Shown: positions 23,377 through 35,786, counted from the first letter of the stretch. The stretch: DNA of 64,000 nucleotides from Lepiota brunneoincarnata (GCA_023014365.1 JAEBUN010000027.1:620001-684000); one strand, 5' to 3'. Numbers and translations are program-made. The notes: generated from the letters alone by a model not told the origin.

Positions 23377-25083
23377 TTAATTCCCCTTTCGGCAATAGCG
23401 CAGCTTCGGTATTGCTTCATTGACGCCGCTCTCATCCTGTTCCCGGAGTATATACTTGATTGAATTGGCGGTGATGGTTGGTAAGAATGCTTGGTATTCT
23501 GTATCGGGTATAAAATTAGTGATCCTTCTGACAATTTGGTCCGCTGTAAACAAAAAGTGTTTCTTTAATGCATGAGAATGTTGGTGGCCACGAAGCGACT
23601 CCGGTTTCGCTGTAGAGATCGACAAACTCCTGAGAGAATGCCAATAACGCGCAGCCGTGGTAATAAGAAATGTCTGGCAGCTTTATAAATGAACTCTTCG
23701 TACAACATACGTCCGAGGCACTCACGATTGCATCCTGGTTTCGCTCGCCCGAGGGGGTGACCTCAGAGGAGATCACCGCGAACTTCACATACTGCAGCTT
23801 AGCGCATTGAGCGATGACTGGGATGATGTGGTCGCCGAAACACCATTTCCCTTCATAATAGGGAAGTACATAAAGATCCTCGATGGTAGACACATGTTGG
23901 TCCAAAGCTGAGCGATAGAACATATCGGCTAGCTGATTTGAGGACTGTTGGTCGAGTCCAACGATGTTCTTCAAGTATAACCGGGTCAGCCCAGAATAAG
24001 ATGAGAGGTATTCAATCAGGGACGGGCCAATGGAATCGGTCGATATGACCTTCCAGGCGTATCTTGCATTTGCAGAGAACTGACCAGATATCTTCGGTTG
24101 TCGATGAGTGTGAGTGCCCTCCATATGGTGGATAGCGATTGTCGATTAGTGTAAGTGACGTGAGAAAACGGAGGTGGGGTAGTGTGACGGCGTCGAGACA
24201 TGTATACCAGCTCTTGAGTCCGAGGTGTTTCAGGCGTAGTGGTGGGGCATTTCCAAGCAGGCTGTGCATGGTTGGGGTAGCTGAGTCGTTGTGCCAATGG
24301 CTTCTGTCGATATCGATGCTACTCATCTCGGGGCTCTGATGCAAGACAGGTGCCTAAACGTCTGACAATGTGCTCATGAAAGGATTCACACGAGCCCTGA
24401 GACGGCAACACGTTTGAGGCCAGCGAGACGATCCAGCCTAAGCTCAGACGCATCGAACCCGAATGACAGGTGCAGGTTAAGATAGCTGAGAGATTGGACA
24501 CGAGTGAGGCCGTTAATCACTGCGCGCTGAGTCCATTTAGGATCCTCAGACGTTGTTGCCCACCTGGGGGTAATGTCAACGAGGGTAGAGCATGTACATA
24601 CATATCCGCCACGGACCTTACGACCTGCAGATTCGACATGTTTGAAATAGCAGTCTCGAGATATGCTTTCATCCTATTCTCCGCAGCTTTCGTCTCCATC
24701 GCCCTGTCGCGTTTCCGAGCCGACATCCACACCCCATCTGTAAACATCATCTGTGCCTCTGTTGACTGAGGGTCGCGGCCGGGAGCAAGGGAACGAATCG
24801 AAAGTTCACGGATATATTGTGCCACACTGAGACTCGCTACACGAAAGCAATCGCAGCTGTGAGATGCTGGCAGACAGGCGTGGATGGGTGACATTAATGA
24901 CTATATGCGAGAGGACCAATGGATCCATTGCAGCGCTGAGCTGGTGACAGACCATACGAAGCTGTTTCCACGAGACTAACTTTCGAGGCCTGAGCCGGAA
25001 ACGCTGTGTCGAAGACGTCAAATACTCACATCATTCCCAACAGCCTGCAGCAGCTCGGTAGGCAGGGATAGAAGTCCGACCAT
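23377..25083 (-). CDS. F-box / leucine-rich-repeat-type protein
   Basis: The start at 25083 and removal of a 50-nt intron (25029-24980) give an N-terminal F-box with LPTELLQAVGND, then WKQLRMVCHQLSAAMDPL and LSHIVINV. F-box proteins link substrates to SCF ubiquitin ligases, and large families of this type are common in Agaricomycetes. Downstream frames read as irregular leucine-rich segments (LRLKHLGLKSWYTCL, LPHLRFLTSLTLIDNR, LTRLYLKNIVGLDQQ, CAKLQYVKFAVISS). They lie in several frames that imply at least three more short introns, whose borders I could not fix. The last frame ends at 23377. The 3' exon is the least certain part. Confidence 0.6.
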
Positions 25084-25527
25084 TAATTCAAGAAACTAGC
25101 TGGCCTTGGAATGTCAAAACATTAAAGAGCTCCATGTGCAAGAAACATACCGGCAAGAGCTGCGTCAGAAAACAGTGAGGCTGGCGGGGAATAATATCGG
25201 GAATGCGTTGGCCATGCCATATAGTGATGCACAGCCACCTCTGGTTCCGGCCACACATTGCTCCTAACCCTGCTCCCGCACCCCAGACCGGCACGGTTCT
25301 TCTATTTCTGGCTTTCATTTATTCCACATGCTCATTGTACAATTCCTGCTCACCTCGTTCCTCCAGGCCTTTTCATCGAAGGAATGTACTCTCTAGACAT
25401 GAGACACAAATACCGTCCTCGTCCACCTCTTAACGTATTAATGGGGTGGTCGACCAGAGAGGGCCGTCCAACGAGTATATGAGTCATAACAGAAAATGTC
25501 CTTGTGATCCACACCAAATAATTTTGA

Positions 25528-26040
25528 TTACATCATGGAGAGGTGACCAGACACCTGTCTATGATAGGGGCCACTTCCTCTTGCCAGTGAATATTGGATA
25601 ACGCCCCTCAGTTCGCTGGCTGCGGATATCTCTGTGTTACGCAGAAAATTGAGCTCTGGTCTAATGAGCTGCGTGTGTCGCAATATTATATCCACCAACG
25701 CGCTTGCGGACTTCAAGACGGTGTCTTTTGTCCCGATTACAGCACCCCTACGGATTAGCCCGAATAGATTCGCCCCGCAAAGAAATATGTGATTTTGCAA
25801 ACTACGCGGGTAATGTTTTTTGAGATATTCATCATGCATACTATTGTGATTAAGTAATTTCCTGAGTAACATGGCATAGGAGCACAGGTTTTTTGTTAAG
25901 CACATTCTCTCATGGGGATCACGCATAAGGAATAGTTGCTGTGGCGATCGTGGTTGCGCCCTCAAGGGCGCCGGAAGTATCAGTGTAGCTTTACAAGCAA
26001 CTTCTGGTTGCAAAAAAGTATAGCTGAAAGCCATAGACAA
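25528..26040 (-). CDS. Uncharacterised ORF in the duplicated unit
   Basis: A 170-aa frame without recognisable domain or signal peptide. It is basic and Leu-rich. The counterpart in unit B (about 31330-30504) is broken into several frames; the clearest surviving piece is 31264-30989 (MRAQPRSPHRLSSMRN). This argues against strong selection for the protein. It may be a chance ORF or a lost gene. Confidence 0.25.
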   Translation of the reverse strand: MSMAFSYTFLQPEVACKATLILPAPLRAQPRSPQQLFLMRDPHERMCLTKNLCSYAMLLRKLLNHNSMHDEYLKKHYPRSLQNHIFLCGANLFGLIRRGAVIGTKDTVLKSASALVDIILRHTQLIRPELNFLRNTEISAASELRGVIQYSLARGSGPYHRQVSGHLSMM

Positions 26041-27005
26041 TTATAAACCCATGAGCACTTTCAAGTGACAGGACTCTACCTAGGGCCAGATACCGGAGGG
26101 GTGTACAACAACTCGTGCTCAACGCCTACACACAAGCTATTCTCGTCAAAGCCCATTATCGAGGAGCCTCTGGGTACTTACGGGGGCAAGTGGCAGGGAG
26201 CAAGTCGACCTGATCTGACCACTCCTTTTTTTTTATCCCCTAAATACCTTTAGGACAAATGATGGATTCGCATCCGTACCTATCAAAAACCAACTCGTTG
26301 GATTACAAGAAGGTGCAGTGCAACGTATTTATTTGTGACTACCGATCCACATGAAGCCCAGTTTGTAGAAGGAAGAATGACAATTCGTCGTACCAATGTG
26401 CCCTTATCTCAACGTCGGCCCAACAGACTTAACGCAGTGCCTAACCACGCGTCGTTGGCTTGGAACATCGCCATCAGTGCTCCAATGTATGGATCTCGAG
26501 GAGAGAAAATCTAAGGTTGTTTCTCGTTTTCGGTGGCTGTGGTGTCATCGCATCCCCCTACTTCCTTTTTTTAGAATCCTGCATTTCCCTGCGCGAATGT
26601 GCCTTATTTCCGACACTCACCGCGGCTTTCCGTTTAAGCCGCGAAGCTTAGGAACCTCCCACTCAGCTCTTAGGCCACTAGAGGAACCTCGTAGGGGTTA
26701 ATTCTACTTCCAGATCCTGCCCCTTTCGTTACCTGACAACGATGGTGACCGGGAGCCCAGGTGCTCAGTAGCACTTACTGTAGGTGGAGCATTGAGTCCC
26801 AATCTATGTAACATATAACTACCCATACGCGCCGGTCGGGGTGATTCGGAAGGTGATCATAAGAGATAACAGCATGATTCTATTCTGTTTGGACAAAACA
26901 CTTGGGTGTGGTTTATTTTCCACTTAAACATACTTTAATCGTAAGCAAACACGAAACGTTCACACTAAATAGCACCCGACGAAAAATTCACAGTTCAAAT
27001 ATCGT
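26041..27005. other. Intergenic part of unit A
   Basis: No gene recognised. The segment aligns with about 31930-32860 of unit B, including the shared stretch around 26400-26650 (TGCGCGAATGTGCCTTATTT and neighbours). Confidence 0.5.
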
Positions 27006-27621
27006 TCAGAAATTCCTCCAAATCTGATTCGTATTGCCGTCCGTACACTGCCAAGTTTGCACCTGATTCGCGTTCGTAAGATCGCCATTTGGCAAGTCGA
27101 GACAGAGTCCTAAATATTACGGTGTTATGCTCAGCATACTGAACAAAGGTATGAGCCAGAGTTCTGACTGACCTCGGTTGAAAAGAGCGATACGGGCATC
27201 TGTTGTCAAAAACCATTGCTGCGCTGGAAGCGCATCGATGCACTGCCAAATCTTCATGGGTGTCCCATTGGCCGGAGCTACTTCAAGGTTAAATGATCCG
27301 ACCCCCCTTTAGTAAGCGATGACGTACTTCTGCCTGCATCAAGGCAGAAAGTGGAGTTGGCCAGACGGACTGATGTAAGGCTGAGGTTCAAGACCCACTG
27401 CTGTGCGGGCGTGCCATTGCAATCGAAGCTGAACGAGCATGAACAATCGCGGAGCACGCCTGGAGATCTTTCACGTACATCTGTACAGCAGTTCCATTTG
27501 TTCGGACGTCTCCACGCACTTCAAGGCATTTTGTGCTAGCTGTGTTAGGGTGCAGCACGGTGGAGGCTTGACCAAGAGCAGAGGAGACAAACGCAAACGC
27601 AGAGAGGTAGGAGAGCTTCAT
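27006..27621 (-). CDS. Secreted ricin-B-type (beta-trefoil) lectin, copy A1, intact
   Basis: The product starts with a signal peptide (MKLSYLSAFAFVSSALGQAS). It continues through three trefoil-like repeats: KCLEVRGDVRTNGTAVQ then NGTPAQQWVLN; FCLDAG then ANGTPMKIWQC and LPAQQWFLT; and GLCLDLPNGDLTNANQVQTW then NTNQIWRNF. The QxW repeats are the family signature and normally bind galactose-like sugars. Introns are short: 27429-27478 (50 nt), one near 27283-27330, and one near 27115-27170. The last codon is TGA at 27006. The extracellular role (defence, self-glycan binding, host contact) cannot be chosen from sequence. Confidence 0.85.
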
Positions 27622-28299
27622 AGCGAGCAGTAGTGACTAGTCGTCGCTTTAGAAGCTGAGTGGGAACTTCGTCAAGAGGCGCAATTGCAACGAGCGCCCC
27701 CGCAAAATGGCTCCCTATTTATACCCCTCAGCCCCCCAAATTGACCAACCCACAAGTGAGGCTCACTCGCACGTGCCCTCCACCCCAACTCCCCGCATGA
27801 CACCAGTAGAGGGGGGCTCAAGCGCCGACCGACGCGGTACTGGAGCTTGAGTAATCTGATCATCAAGGAAGCAGGAAGCCCAACGTATCACAGGGTACAT
27901 ACCCCCTTACCTGTGGTCCGGGGTCCAGCGTTCGAGACTCCAGCTTACGGCTCTCTCTCACACAACACTGGAATACCCCGCGACACAGTAGACTGACTCA
28001 TGGGCATTGATCCTAGGAAGCCGGGAATCGTTCAAGCTGGGAACTTCTTATGTAGGGCTTACGGTAGTGATGCGCATCCGGGCTATCATGCAATCACACC
28101 TTTGCGCTCAGAAAAATCCCCAAGGTTATCCGCGATTCCGCATGCATCTCTTTATTAGACTGAGAAAAGCGAACGATCTTCACCTCATAGGGCATTCTTG
28201 AGTGTTGTGGCGAAAGTCATACATCAGGGACAAGGAGGCCTTTCAAGGAGTTAAACGGATATAAGAAGCCAGGGCAAGATGCGTACCATTTGTTTCCCT
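27622..28299. other. Intergenic part of unit A between lectin genes
   Basis: This is the probable promoter of lectin A1, with CT/GC-rich blocks and TATTTATA near 27714 read on the plus strand. It is the counterpart of 33480-34380 in unit B, which carries an extra insertion. No other gene was recognised. Confidence 0.45.
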
Positions 28300-28908
28300 T
28301 GCAACTCTCAGAATAGTTGATCTGGATCCACTCCTGATTCTCGTTCCCATCCATACTTTGCTCGTTCTGGACCTGATTTCCGTTCGTTGAGTCACCGTAT
28401 GCCATTGCAAGCAGAGACCTATTGTTAGGAGGGGGAATCTGGGCTGGTATTACACCAATGGCTTCTGACCTAAAGCGCGATTCGGTCCTCATCTGTACAA
28501 TATACCGAGTTTGTGCGGGAAGGTTATTGAAACATCCCCGGATCTTAATTCCATTACCATCCTGATGTTATGCTGGCGGGAGATGAGCTTCGACTTTCTA
28601 CCGCGTGGAGGAATATTCACTTGACCCGGTATCTAAGTAGTATTACCTTTCCAAACCTCGGTTGAGGTTGGGCCAGATCGAGCAACAGCCCAGTCTTGTG
28701 TGATCAGGATGTTATAGCTATAGCTAAAGGATCATTGGCTGTTATATATACGCTTCGGCACAGGGGTGCCGTTGGCTAGAACTCGACCCCGATCATCCAG
28801 GCACTTGGCCCTTCCAGAGACGTTGTCCGTGAATCATGTGGTGATTCCAGAAGGGTCTCCAGAGAATATGAATGCGCCTGTGGATGTGACAGTGGGTGAG
28901 AATTTCAT
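28300..28908 (-). pseudogene. Ricin-B-type lectin copy A2, nonsense mutation
   Basis: ATG at 28908 opens MKFSPTVTSTGAFIFSG, then meets TGA at 28836-28834 after 24 codons. The copy in unit B has TCA (Ser) at the same place. Downstream the lectin frame continues (KCLDDRGRVLANGTPV), and the last exon retains LAMAYGDSTNGNQVQ and NENQEWIQI, though the expected Trp of QTWQC is altered (QNEQS). The gene is therefore probably silent or encodes only a short peptide. Confidence 0.7.
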
Positions 28909-29639
28909 GCTGATTGTGAGATAAAATAGTGAACTGCGGGCAAGTGGAAATCGGGTTGAGGATGGCATTGAAGATCCAAATTGTGTGCTGCTTCAACACC
29001 TCGTGGAGCGGGATTGGACTTTTTTACGGTGTGGAACTGTGCTTGTTCGACGTCTGACTACACCTGGGAGAGGAACACACCTCGGGCAATGCCGTGCTTC
29101 CCCTCCATGAGTATTAACGGAGTTCTGTCCGTTTCCCGTGCAGAACCCAACTGACATCCCGCGGGTTCCTGGATGGTGATTCTGAAATGGTGAGTTCAAC
29201 ACTCGAAATCATGGAATCAGACGGCGACTGTAGAAGTTCCTGTGAATGCTTGTGGGATTGACACCAAATAATGGATTATCTAATGTCTGCCAGTTTCATA
29301 CAGCCTGGAACGATATCCAAGTTTTCGGGGCGGATATACGTTCAGCAACGTTAGGATGCTGGCAAGAGGGGGTACCGAATTCAACGGTGGGATCAACCGC
29401 ACCTGATCTCGATATGGAATGTTTCACCGTTGGATAAGTTTGAGATGATTTTAAGAAACGGTGACTAGAGCCTCTGCTCCGGTCCAGCTATGAACCTGGC
29501 CCGTCAGTGCCCTTTCAAGAATGATTGTTTCAATTACACCAGTAGTTACCATGAATTGAAAATGAAAGTCAAAAGTCAGTTGCTAGAGTACAGTATTATG
29601 AGGGCCCCTGGCCCGTTGCTCAATTGCTGGAGCCCTAAA
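28909..29639. other. Intergenic part of unit A upstream of lectin A2
   Basis: No gene recognised. It aligns with 35037-35786 in unit B. The minus-strand ORFs in this interval are present in both units but show no domain. Confidence 0.4.
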
Positions 29640-29988
29640 TCAACATAACTTCACTTGAATCCACTCTTGATTCTGATTTTCACTCGAGCACTGCCGGGTC
29701 TGAACTTGATTCCAGTTCGGGAAATCTCCGTTGGTTAAATCCAAGCGCAGCCCTGTTAATCGAGAACAAAGAAAACCAGTCTGTTGTCGACCTTGGAATC
29801 GGATTTTGACAGTTTCACCTTGGTAACCAAAGCGATCCGATTATCAGTGGTGTAGTACCAGGTCTGCGCGGGGAGGTTGTCGTAACATTGCCGGATCTTC
29901 ATGCTTCGCCGTTCCCTGGACCTGGTCACCCTGAGGTCGTATCAGAGATGTGAAAATGTGTTCCTCAGTCTGACTGAGGTAGGTGAGT
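29640..29988 (-). pseudogene. Ricin-B-type lectin copy A3, 5'-truncated at the duplication junction
   Basis: Only the last exons remain: a segment matching TWYYTSDNRIALFN of copy B3, and the terminal exon with RLDLTNGDFPNWNQVQTRQC and ENQNQEWIQV. The signal peptide and first trefoil repeat are absent because unit B begins here. The Trp of the QTWQC motif is Arg. This is a broken copy left by the unequal exchange. Confidence 0.75.
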
Positions 29989-31347
29989 GAACTGCGCCAG
30001 AAAACAATGAGGTTGGCGGGGAATATCCGAATAATGTCGGGAACGCATTAGCCATGCCGTTTCGTGCTAACATCAACAGTTAGCGATGCACAGCCACCTC
30101 TGGTTCCGGCCACACATTGCTCCTAACCTGCTCCCGCACCCTAGGCCTGCGCGGTTCTTCTATTTCTGGCTTTAATTTATTCCACATGTTCATTGTACAA
30201 CTCCCGCTCAACTCGTTCCTTCAGACCTCACAGGCCTTTTCATCGACGGAATGTACCCTCTAAACACGAGACATAAGTACCGTCCTCTTCCGCCTATCAA
30301 CGAGGTGGTTGACCACAAAGGGCCGTCCAACGCGTATACGAGTCATAACAGAAATATTCCTCATGAACCACACCAAATAATTTTGATCACATCAGCAAGG
30401 GGTGACCAGACTGGCTTGCCTACGATAAGGGCCACTTCCTCTTGCCAGTGAATGTGAATGTTGAATAATGCTCCTCAGTTAACTGGCTACGGGGATTTCT
30501 GGGTTACACAGAGAATTGAGTTCTGGTCTCATGAACTGCTTGTGTCGAAATGGTACATCCACCAACACGCTTGCGGGCTTCAAGGTAATCAAATAAAAGA
30601 GCCCGTCCGCTCTGCAAGTTGCTAAATGTTGCGATGCCCCTCGAGTTTAGTAACAGCCCCAACCATAAGCCGCCGATTAATACAACGGGGCAGGATGCTC
30701 GAAGAGTCCTGGCCAATGACATCGTCAAAAGGTAACGTGAGGAAGTGGCATTTTGAGCTCGGGCAGCGGCTTCCCGGTGTTCAAACTGAGGGAGAGCATT
30801 ACTACGTCTGAAAGGACGCCGTCGGTAGGCGGCTTCACTAAAGGGGGATGTCCAGAGAATGAGCGGGACTCGGGATAGTATTCGAGTTCAAGGGAGGAAC
30901 TACCTATTTACATGAGCTCGCCACTATTTATACTACCTACTTGATGAAGTAAGCCAGCAGGCTTACAACGTCTCCCCACCCTGCGGCCTCAATACGAACT
31001 TCTTATTCGGTACCTTTTTTCCAGATTATCACACCGAACACACGAGCCCGAATATACCTGCGTTTTTCGCCCCGCAAAGAAACACGCGATGGTGCTAGCT
31101 ACGCGGATAACGTTTTTGAGATGGTCATCATGTTTACCACTGTGATTGGAGTGATTCCCTCTGAGTAGCATGGCATACGAGAATGGGTTTTTGGTTAAGC
31201 TCATTCTCTCAGGGGAATTACGCATAGAGGATAGTCGGTGTGGCGATCGAGGTTGCGCTCTCAACGGCCCTTTGGCCTAGAGGTATCAGTGTAGCTCTGC
31301 GAGCAACTGCCACCCGCGAATAAAGTATAGCTGAAAGCGATAGACAG

Positions 31348-31920
31348 GTGTAGAGGCTGCAGGACCGGCTATCACTCGTCACCACCTCGGAGCGCCCACA
31401 TCTAAAACTACCACAATTATCCTGACATACCTCCCCGTTCCGCTTCCATTCTCAGTTATTCAAAGGTTTTCTCTCCGTTTCCATTTCCTCCCATAAGTAC
31501 CACTGTAGAGTAAAATTTCTCCTTTCTTATAGGCCTCTATGGCTCGCAGGCCACTGCTCTCAATTTCTCTTTCATCTGTCCTAATCTCCTGATCACGTAG
31601 CCACGAAAACTTCCTTTTTTAATTCCCTGGTTCACGTTCTCTGCCCTTATCACTTTCGGGCATAGAAAAAAGATTAGTCTATCATAACTCTGCTTGTATA
31701 TAAATAATGAGGTTCGGAGACTCGTTCTCTAGCACAAAATACACAGCCCTTCCTCTCGTCTCTTTCTCGCCCTCAGTCTCTATCTCGCTATCAGCAAGAT
31801 TCCTTGATTTTTGAACCCCAGTGGTTGTTTCGTCGACCACGCTTGCACCCTTTGTTTGGACGTGGTTCGCTTCATTTCGTTTCGGCGCCTTTCACGTGCT
31901 GGAAGAGTCGATCTCTCTTC
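31348..31920 (+). mobile_element. About 575-bp insertion in unit B, probable solo LTR
   Basis: Unit A lacks this block: its sequence passes directly from GATAGACA to TATAAA(C/G)CC. In unit B, AGGT occurs on both sides, suggesting a 4-5-bp target duplication. The insert has a TATA-like TGTATATAAATAA near 31694 followed by CT-rich DNA, as in LTR promoters of filamentous fungi. It has no coding capacity. The exact ends are uncertain by a few bases. Confidence 0.55.
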
Positions 31921-32860
31921 ATAGGTATAAAGCCATGAGCGCTTCCAAATGAGGGGGCTCTGCCTAAAGCCAGATATCAGAAGGGGATGTACAATGACTT
32001 GTGCTCAGCGTCTACTACCCAAACTATCCGTCGTCAATGCCCATTGTCGAGGAGCCCCTGTGTACCTACCGAGGCGAGCGGTGCAGAGAAAGGCGAGCCT
32101 GACCTGACCACCCCCTTTTTTATCCACCAAATGACAGTTTATCGTACCAATGTGCCCTTATTCAATCTCTGCAGGCGTGGCGAGGCTGACGGCAGGTTAC
32201 ACATTTTCTCAGCGCCTAGATCGAACTAGTTCAATCCCTGCTCGCGTTACATAACATCGGCCTCAACAGACTTACGACACACCCAATGCCTAATCACGCC
32301 TCGCTGGCTTGGACCATCGCCATCAGTGCTCTGATATATGAACCTCGAGAGAAATCCTAAGTTACTTCTCGTTTTCGGCGGCCGTGGAGGCATCCCACCC
32401 CTTACTTCACCTTTTAGAATCCGTGGATCCTGCGCGAATGTGCCTTATTTCCGACACCCACTGCGGCTTTCCATTTAGGCTGCGGCACTTAGGTTTTTCC
32501 ACTCAACTCTTAGGCCACCAGAGGGACGTCGTAGGGATATTCCGCACTCACAATTCATTTTTTCTCGATGCTGCCCCTTTCGTTACCTACAACGATGGTA
32601 ATTAGGAGCCCAGATACTGAGTAACACTTACCGCAGGTTGAAGCATTGAGTCCAAATTTATCTTAGGCGAGGTGTAGTTACTCGTCCGCGCCGTTCGGGG
32701 TGTCCTGAAGGTGTCGTGCGAGATGACGGCACGATTCTATTCGGGCTGGACAAAACAGTTGGGTGAACCACCTTACACTCAAGCATACTTTCGTAAAAAG
32801 CAAACACAAAAGGTTCATTCTACAGAGCACTCGACGAAAATTCCACAATTCAAATATCAT

Positions 32861-33479
32861 TCAGAAATTCCTCCAAATCTGATTCGCATTGCCGGCTGTA
32901 CACTCCCAAGTTTGCACCTGATTCGTGTTCGTAAGATCGCCATTTGGCAAGTCGAGACAGAGCCCTAAATATTACGGTATTATACTCAGCATATTGAACA
33001 AACGTATGGGCCAGAGTTCTGACTGACCTCGGTTGAAAAGAGCGATACGAGCATCTGTTGTCAAAAACCATTGCTGTGCTGGAAGCGCATCGAAACACTG
33101 CCAAATCTTCATGGGTGTCCCATTGGCCGGAGCTACTTCGAGGTTAATGATCCGATCCCCTTTTTTTAGTAAGCGATGACGTACTTGCGCCTGCATCGAG
33201 GCAGAAAGTGGAATTGGCCAGACGGACTGATGTAAGGCCGAGGTTCAGGACCCACTGCTGTGCGGGTGTGCCATTGCAATCGAAGCTGAACGAGCATGAG
33301 TAATTATGGAGCATGTCTGGAGATCTTTCACGTACATCTGTACAGCGGTCCCATTTGTTCGGACGTCTCCACGCACTTCAAGGCATTTTGTGCTAGCTGT
33401 GTTAGGGTGCAGCACGGTGGAGGCTTGACCGAGAACAGAAGGAGACAAAGGCGAATGCAGAGAGGTAAGCGAGCTTCAT
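32861..33479 (-). pseudogene. Ricin-B-type lectin copy B1, frameshift in signal peptide
   Basis: The sequence is nearly the same as A1, from the ATG at 33479 to the final WRNF-equivalent exon ending TGA at 32863-32861. An extra base near 33439-33440 (AGAACAGAAGGAG against AGAGCAGAGGAG in A1) shifts the frame inside the signal peptide. The trefoil repeats (KCLEVRGDVRTNG, ANGTPMKIWQC, LPAQQWFLT) are otherwise preserved. The break may be real or a sequencing error. Confidence 0.7.
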
Positions 33480-34059
33480 AGTGAGTAGTAGTGACTAGTC
33501 CGTCGCTTTAGAAGCTGGGTGGGGACTTTGTCAAGAGGCGCGATTGCAACAAGCACCCCGCGAAATCGCTCCCTATTTATACCGCTCAGCCCCTCAAATT
33601 GACGAACCCATAAGTGAGGCTCACTCGCACGGGCCCTTGCGCCTCAACCCCCCACATAATATCAGGAGAGAGGCTCGAGCGCCGACCGATACGGCACTGG
33701 AACTTGAGTAATCTGATCATCAAAAGAAGCGGGAGGCTCAGCGTATCACGCGGTGTATACTCTCGTACTCATGGCCCGAGGTCCAGCGTTCGAGACTCCA
33801 GCTTATGGTGCTCTCTCACACAACACCGGAGTATGCCGCGACACAATAGGCTGACTCACGGGCATTGATCCTACTTAGAAGTTAGGAAGCTTGGAATCAT
33901 TCAAGCTGGACTTCTTATGCAGGGCTTACGGTAGTGATGTGGTACATCTGTACTCATAAGTATCCTCGGGACTATCCGTGATTCCGCATACATCTCTTTA
34001 TTGGACTCAGAAAAGTGAACGGCCTTCACCTCATGGTGCATGGGGGTCATACATCAGGG

Positions 34060-34350
34060 ACAACCACTCGAAATCAGCTTCGGACTGCTCAGTCGACCCT
34101 ACCAATCGCCCAGGCCAGGCGGTTCCTTCCCTCTACCCCTCGGAATGGCGGCAGCCATTCCTCACTTCGCCTCCTTGGCTGGAGATCCTCAGCCCTCACG
34201 AGGCCATCTCCCCGTTGGTCACGTGACAGTTCAGAGCCTCACACCTGCCGGACCTTCGCAACCCGAATTATCGCCCCGCGAAGCAGAAACTTATACATCA
34301 GAATTATTAGCAATCTCTTTTTTTTCACCGACGACTAATTATGGAACATA
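34060..34350. mobile_element. About 290-bp insertion in unit B of unknown type
   Basis: Unit A reads ACATCAGGGACAAGGAGGCC. Unit B has the same flanks separated by about 290 extra bases that end in a T-rich stretch and GGGCCG. No terminal repeats or tRNA-like promoter boxes could be recognised, so the class is open. Confidence 0.4.
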
Positions 34351-34478
34351 GGGCCGAGGCCTTTCAGGGAGTTAAGCGGTTTTCAACAGATTAAGGCAAG
34401 ATGCGTACCATTTGCTTTTCCTTGCAACTCTTAGAGCAGTCAACCTGGACCCGCTCCTGATTCTCGTTCCCATGTACA

Positions 34479-35036
34479 TCACCAGTTCTGGACCTGATTG
34501 CCGTCCGTTGAGTCACCGTACGCCAATGCACGCAGAGACCTATTGTTAGGAGGAGGAACCTGAGCTAGTATTTCACCGATGGCTTCTGACCTTGTCGTTG
34601 TAAAGTCAATTCGGTCTTCATCAGTACAATATACCGAATTCGTGCGGGGGGTTATCGAAACATCGCCGGATCTTAATTCCAATGCTATCCTGGCGTTCTG
34701 GGCCGGGGGATGAGCTTTGCATTTTTACCGCATGGCGAAATATTCACTTGCCTCGGTATCTAAGCAGCACGTGCGTTTCTAAACCTTGGTCGCGGCCGGG
34801 CTAGATCGAGTAAAACCCCAGTCTTGTGTGATCGGGGTGTTATAGCTATAGCTAAAGCATCATTGGTTGTTATAAATACCCTTCTGTCCAGGGGCGCCGT
34901 TGGCTAGAACTTGACCTCGATCATCCAGGCACTTGGCCTTTCCAGAGACGTTGTCCGTGAATGATGTGGTGATTCCGGAAGGGTCTCCAGAGAATATGAA
35001 TGCGACTGTGGATGCCACGGTGGGTGAGAATTTCAT
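34479..35036 (-). pseudogene. Ricin-B-type lectin copy B2, premature stop in last repeat
   Basis: Copy B2 starts MKFSPTVASTVAFIFSG at 35036 and reads through the codon that is TGA in copy A2. The first repeat has KCLDDRGQVLANG. In the last repeat the frame reads DSTDGNQVQNW and then TGA at 34481-34479, where A2 continues for about 40 residues and family members have QC. The third trefoil repeat is therefore truncated. Confidence 0.65.
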
Positions 35037-35786
35037 GCTGGTTGTGAGGTAAAGTAGCGAACTCCAAACAAGTGGAAATCGGGTTGAGGATGGCGTTAAG
35101 GATCCAAATTGTGTGCTGCTTTAACACCTCGTGGAGCGGGATTGGACCTGTTTTATGGCGTGGAACCGTACTTGTTCCATGTCTGACTACACCTGGGAGA
35201 GGACCACGCCTCGGCCAGTGCCGTGCTTCCCCCGCACGAGCACCAATGTAGTTTTGCTCGTTTCCCATGCAGAACCTGAGTGACGTCCCGCGGGTTCCCG
35301 GATGGTGAATCTAAAATGGTGAGTTTAATATTCGAAATTATGGAATCAGACAGCGACCGTCGAAGCTCCTGCGAATGCTTGTAGGATTGGCACCGAGTAA
35401 CGGATTATCGCCTCATCTGGCTTCTGCAAGTTTCATGCAGCCCGGAACGATATCCCAGTTTTCGGGACGGATATACATTCAGCAACATTAGGAACGCCTA
35501 GGGAGGAGGGTAGCCGAATTCAACGGCGAGGATCAACCGCGCCTGATCTCCATACAGAGTGCTTTGGTTCAATCGGGGGTTATCACCATCGGATAAGGTT
35601 GAGATGATTTAAAGGAACCGTGACTAGAACCTCTGCCCCGATCCGTGGGAGAGGCTCTGAATCCGGCCCGTTAATGGCTTTCAAGAATGATTGTCTCATG
35701 AGTTGCAAATTAAAGTCGCAAGTCAGTTCTTACAGTACAGCACTGTATTACGATGGTCTCTGGTCCGTTGTCCACTCTAGCAAATT

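Larger units (their letters stand above)
25160..29988. repeat. Tandem duplication unit A (lectin cassette)
   Basis: The order of sequence in 25160-29988 recurs in 29990-36196. Shared landmarks are CAGCCACCTCTGGTTCCGG (25233 and 30090), the lectin genes at 27.0/32.9, 28.3/34.5 and 29.6/35.8 kb, and GTCTGACTGAGGTAGG (29968 and 36177). The junction falls inside the third lectin gene at about 29988, where unit A passes directly into the start of unit B. Unit A is about 4.8 kb, with many small differences from unit B. Confidence 0.85.

Noticed and set aside
24980..25029. A 26-nt intron (25004-25029) in the F-box gene
   Set aside because: Too short for a fungal intron; the 50-nt alternative keeps the same frame and gives a better F-box.
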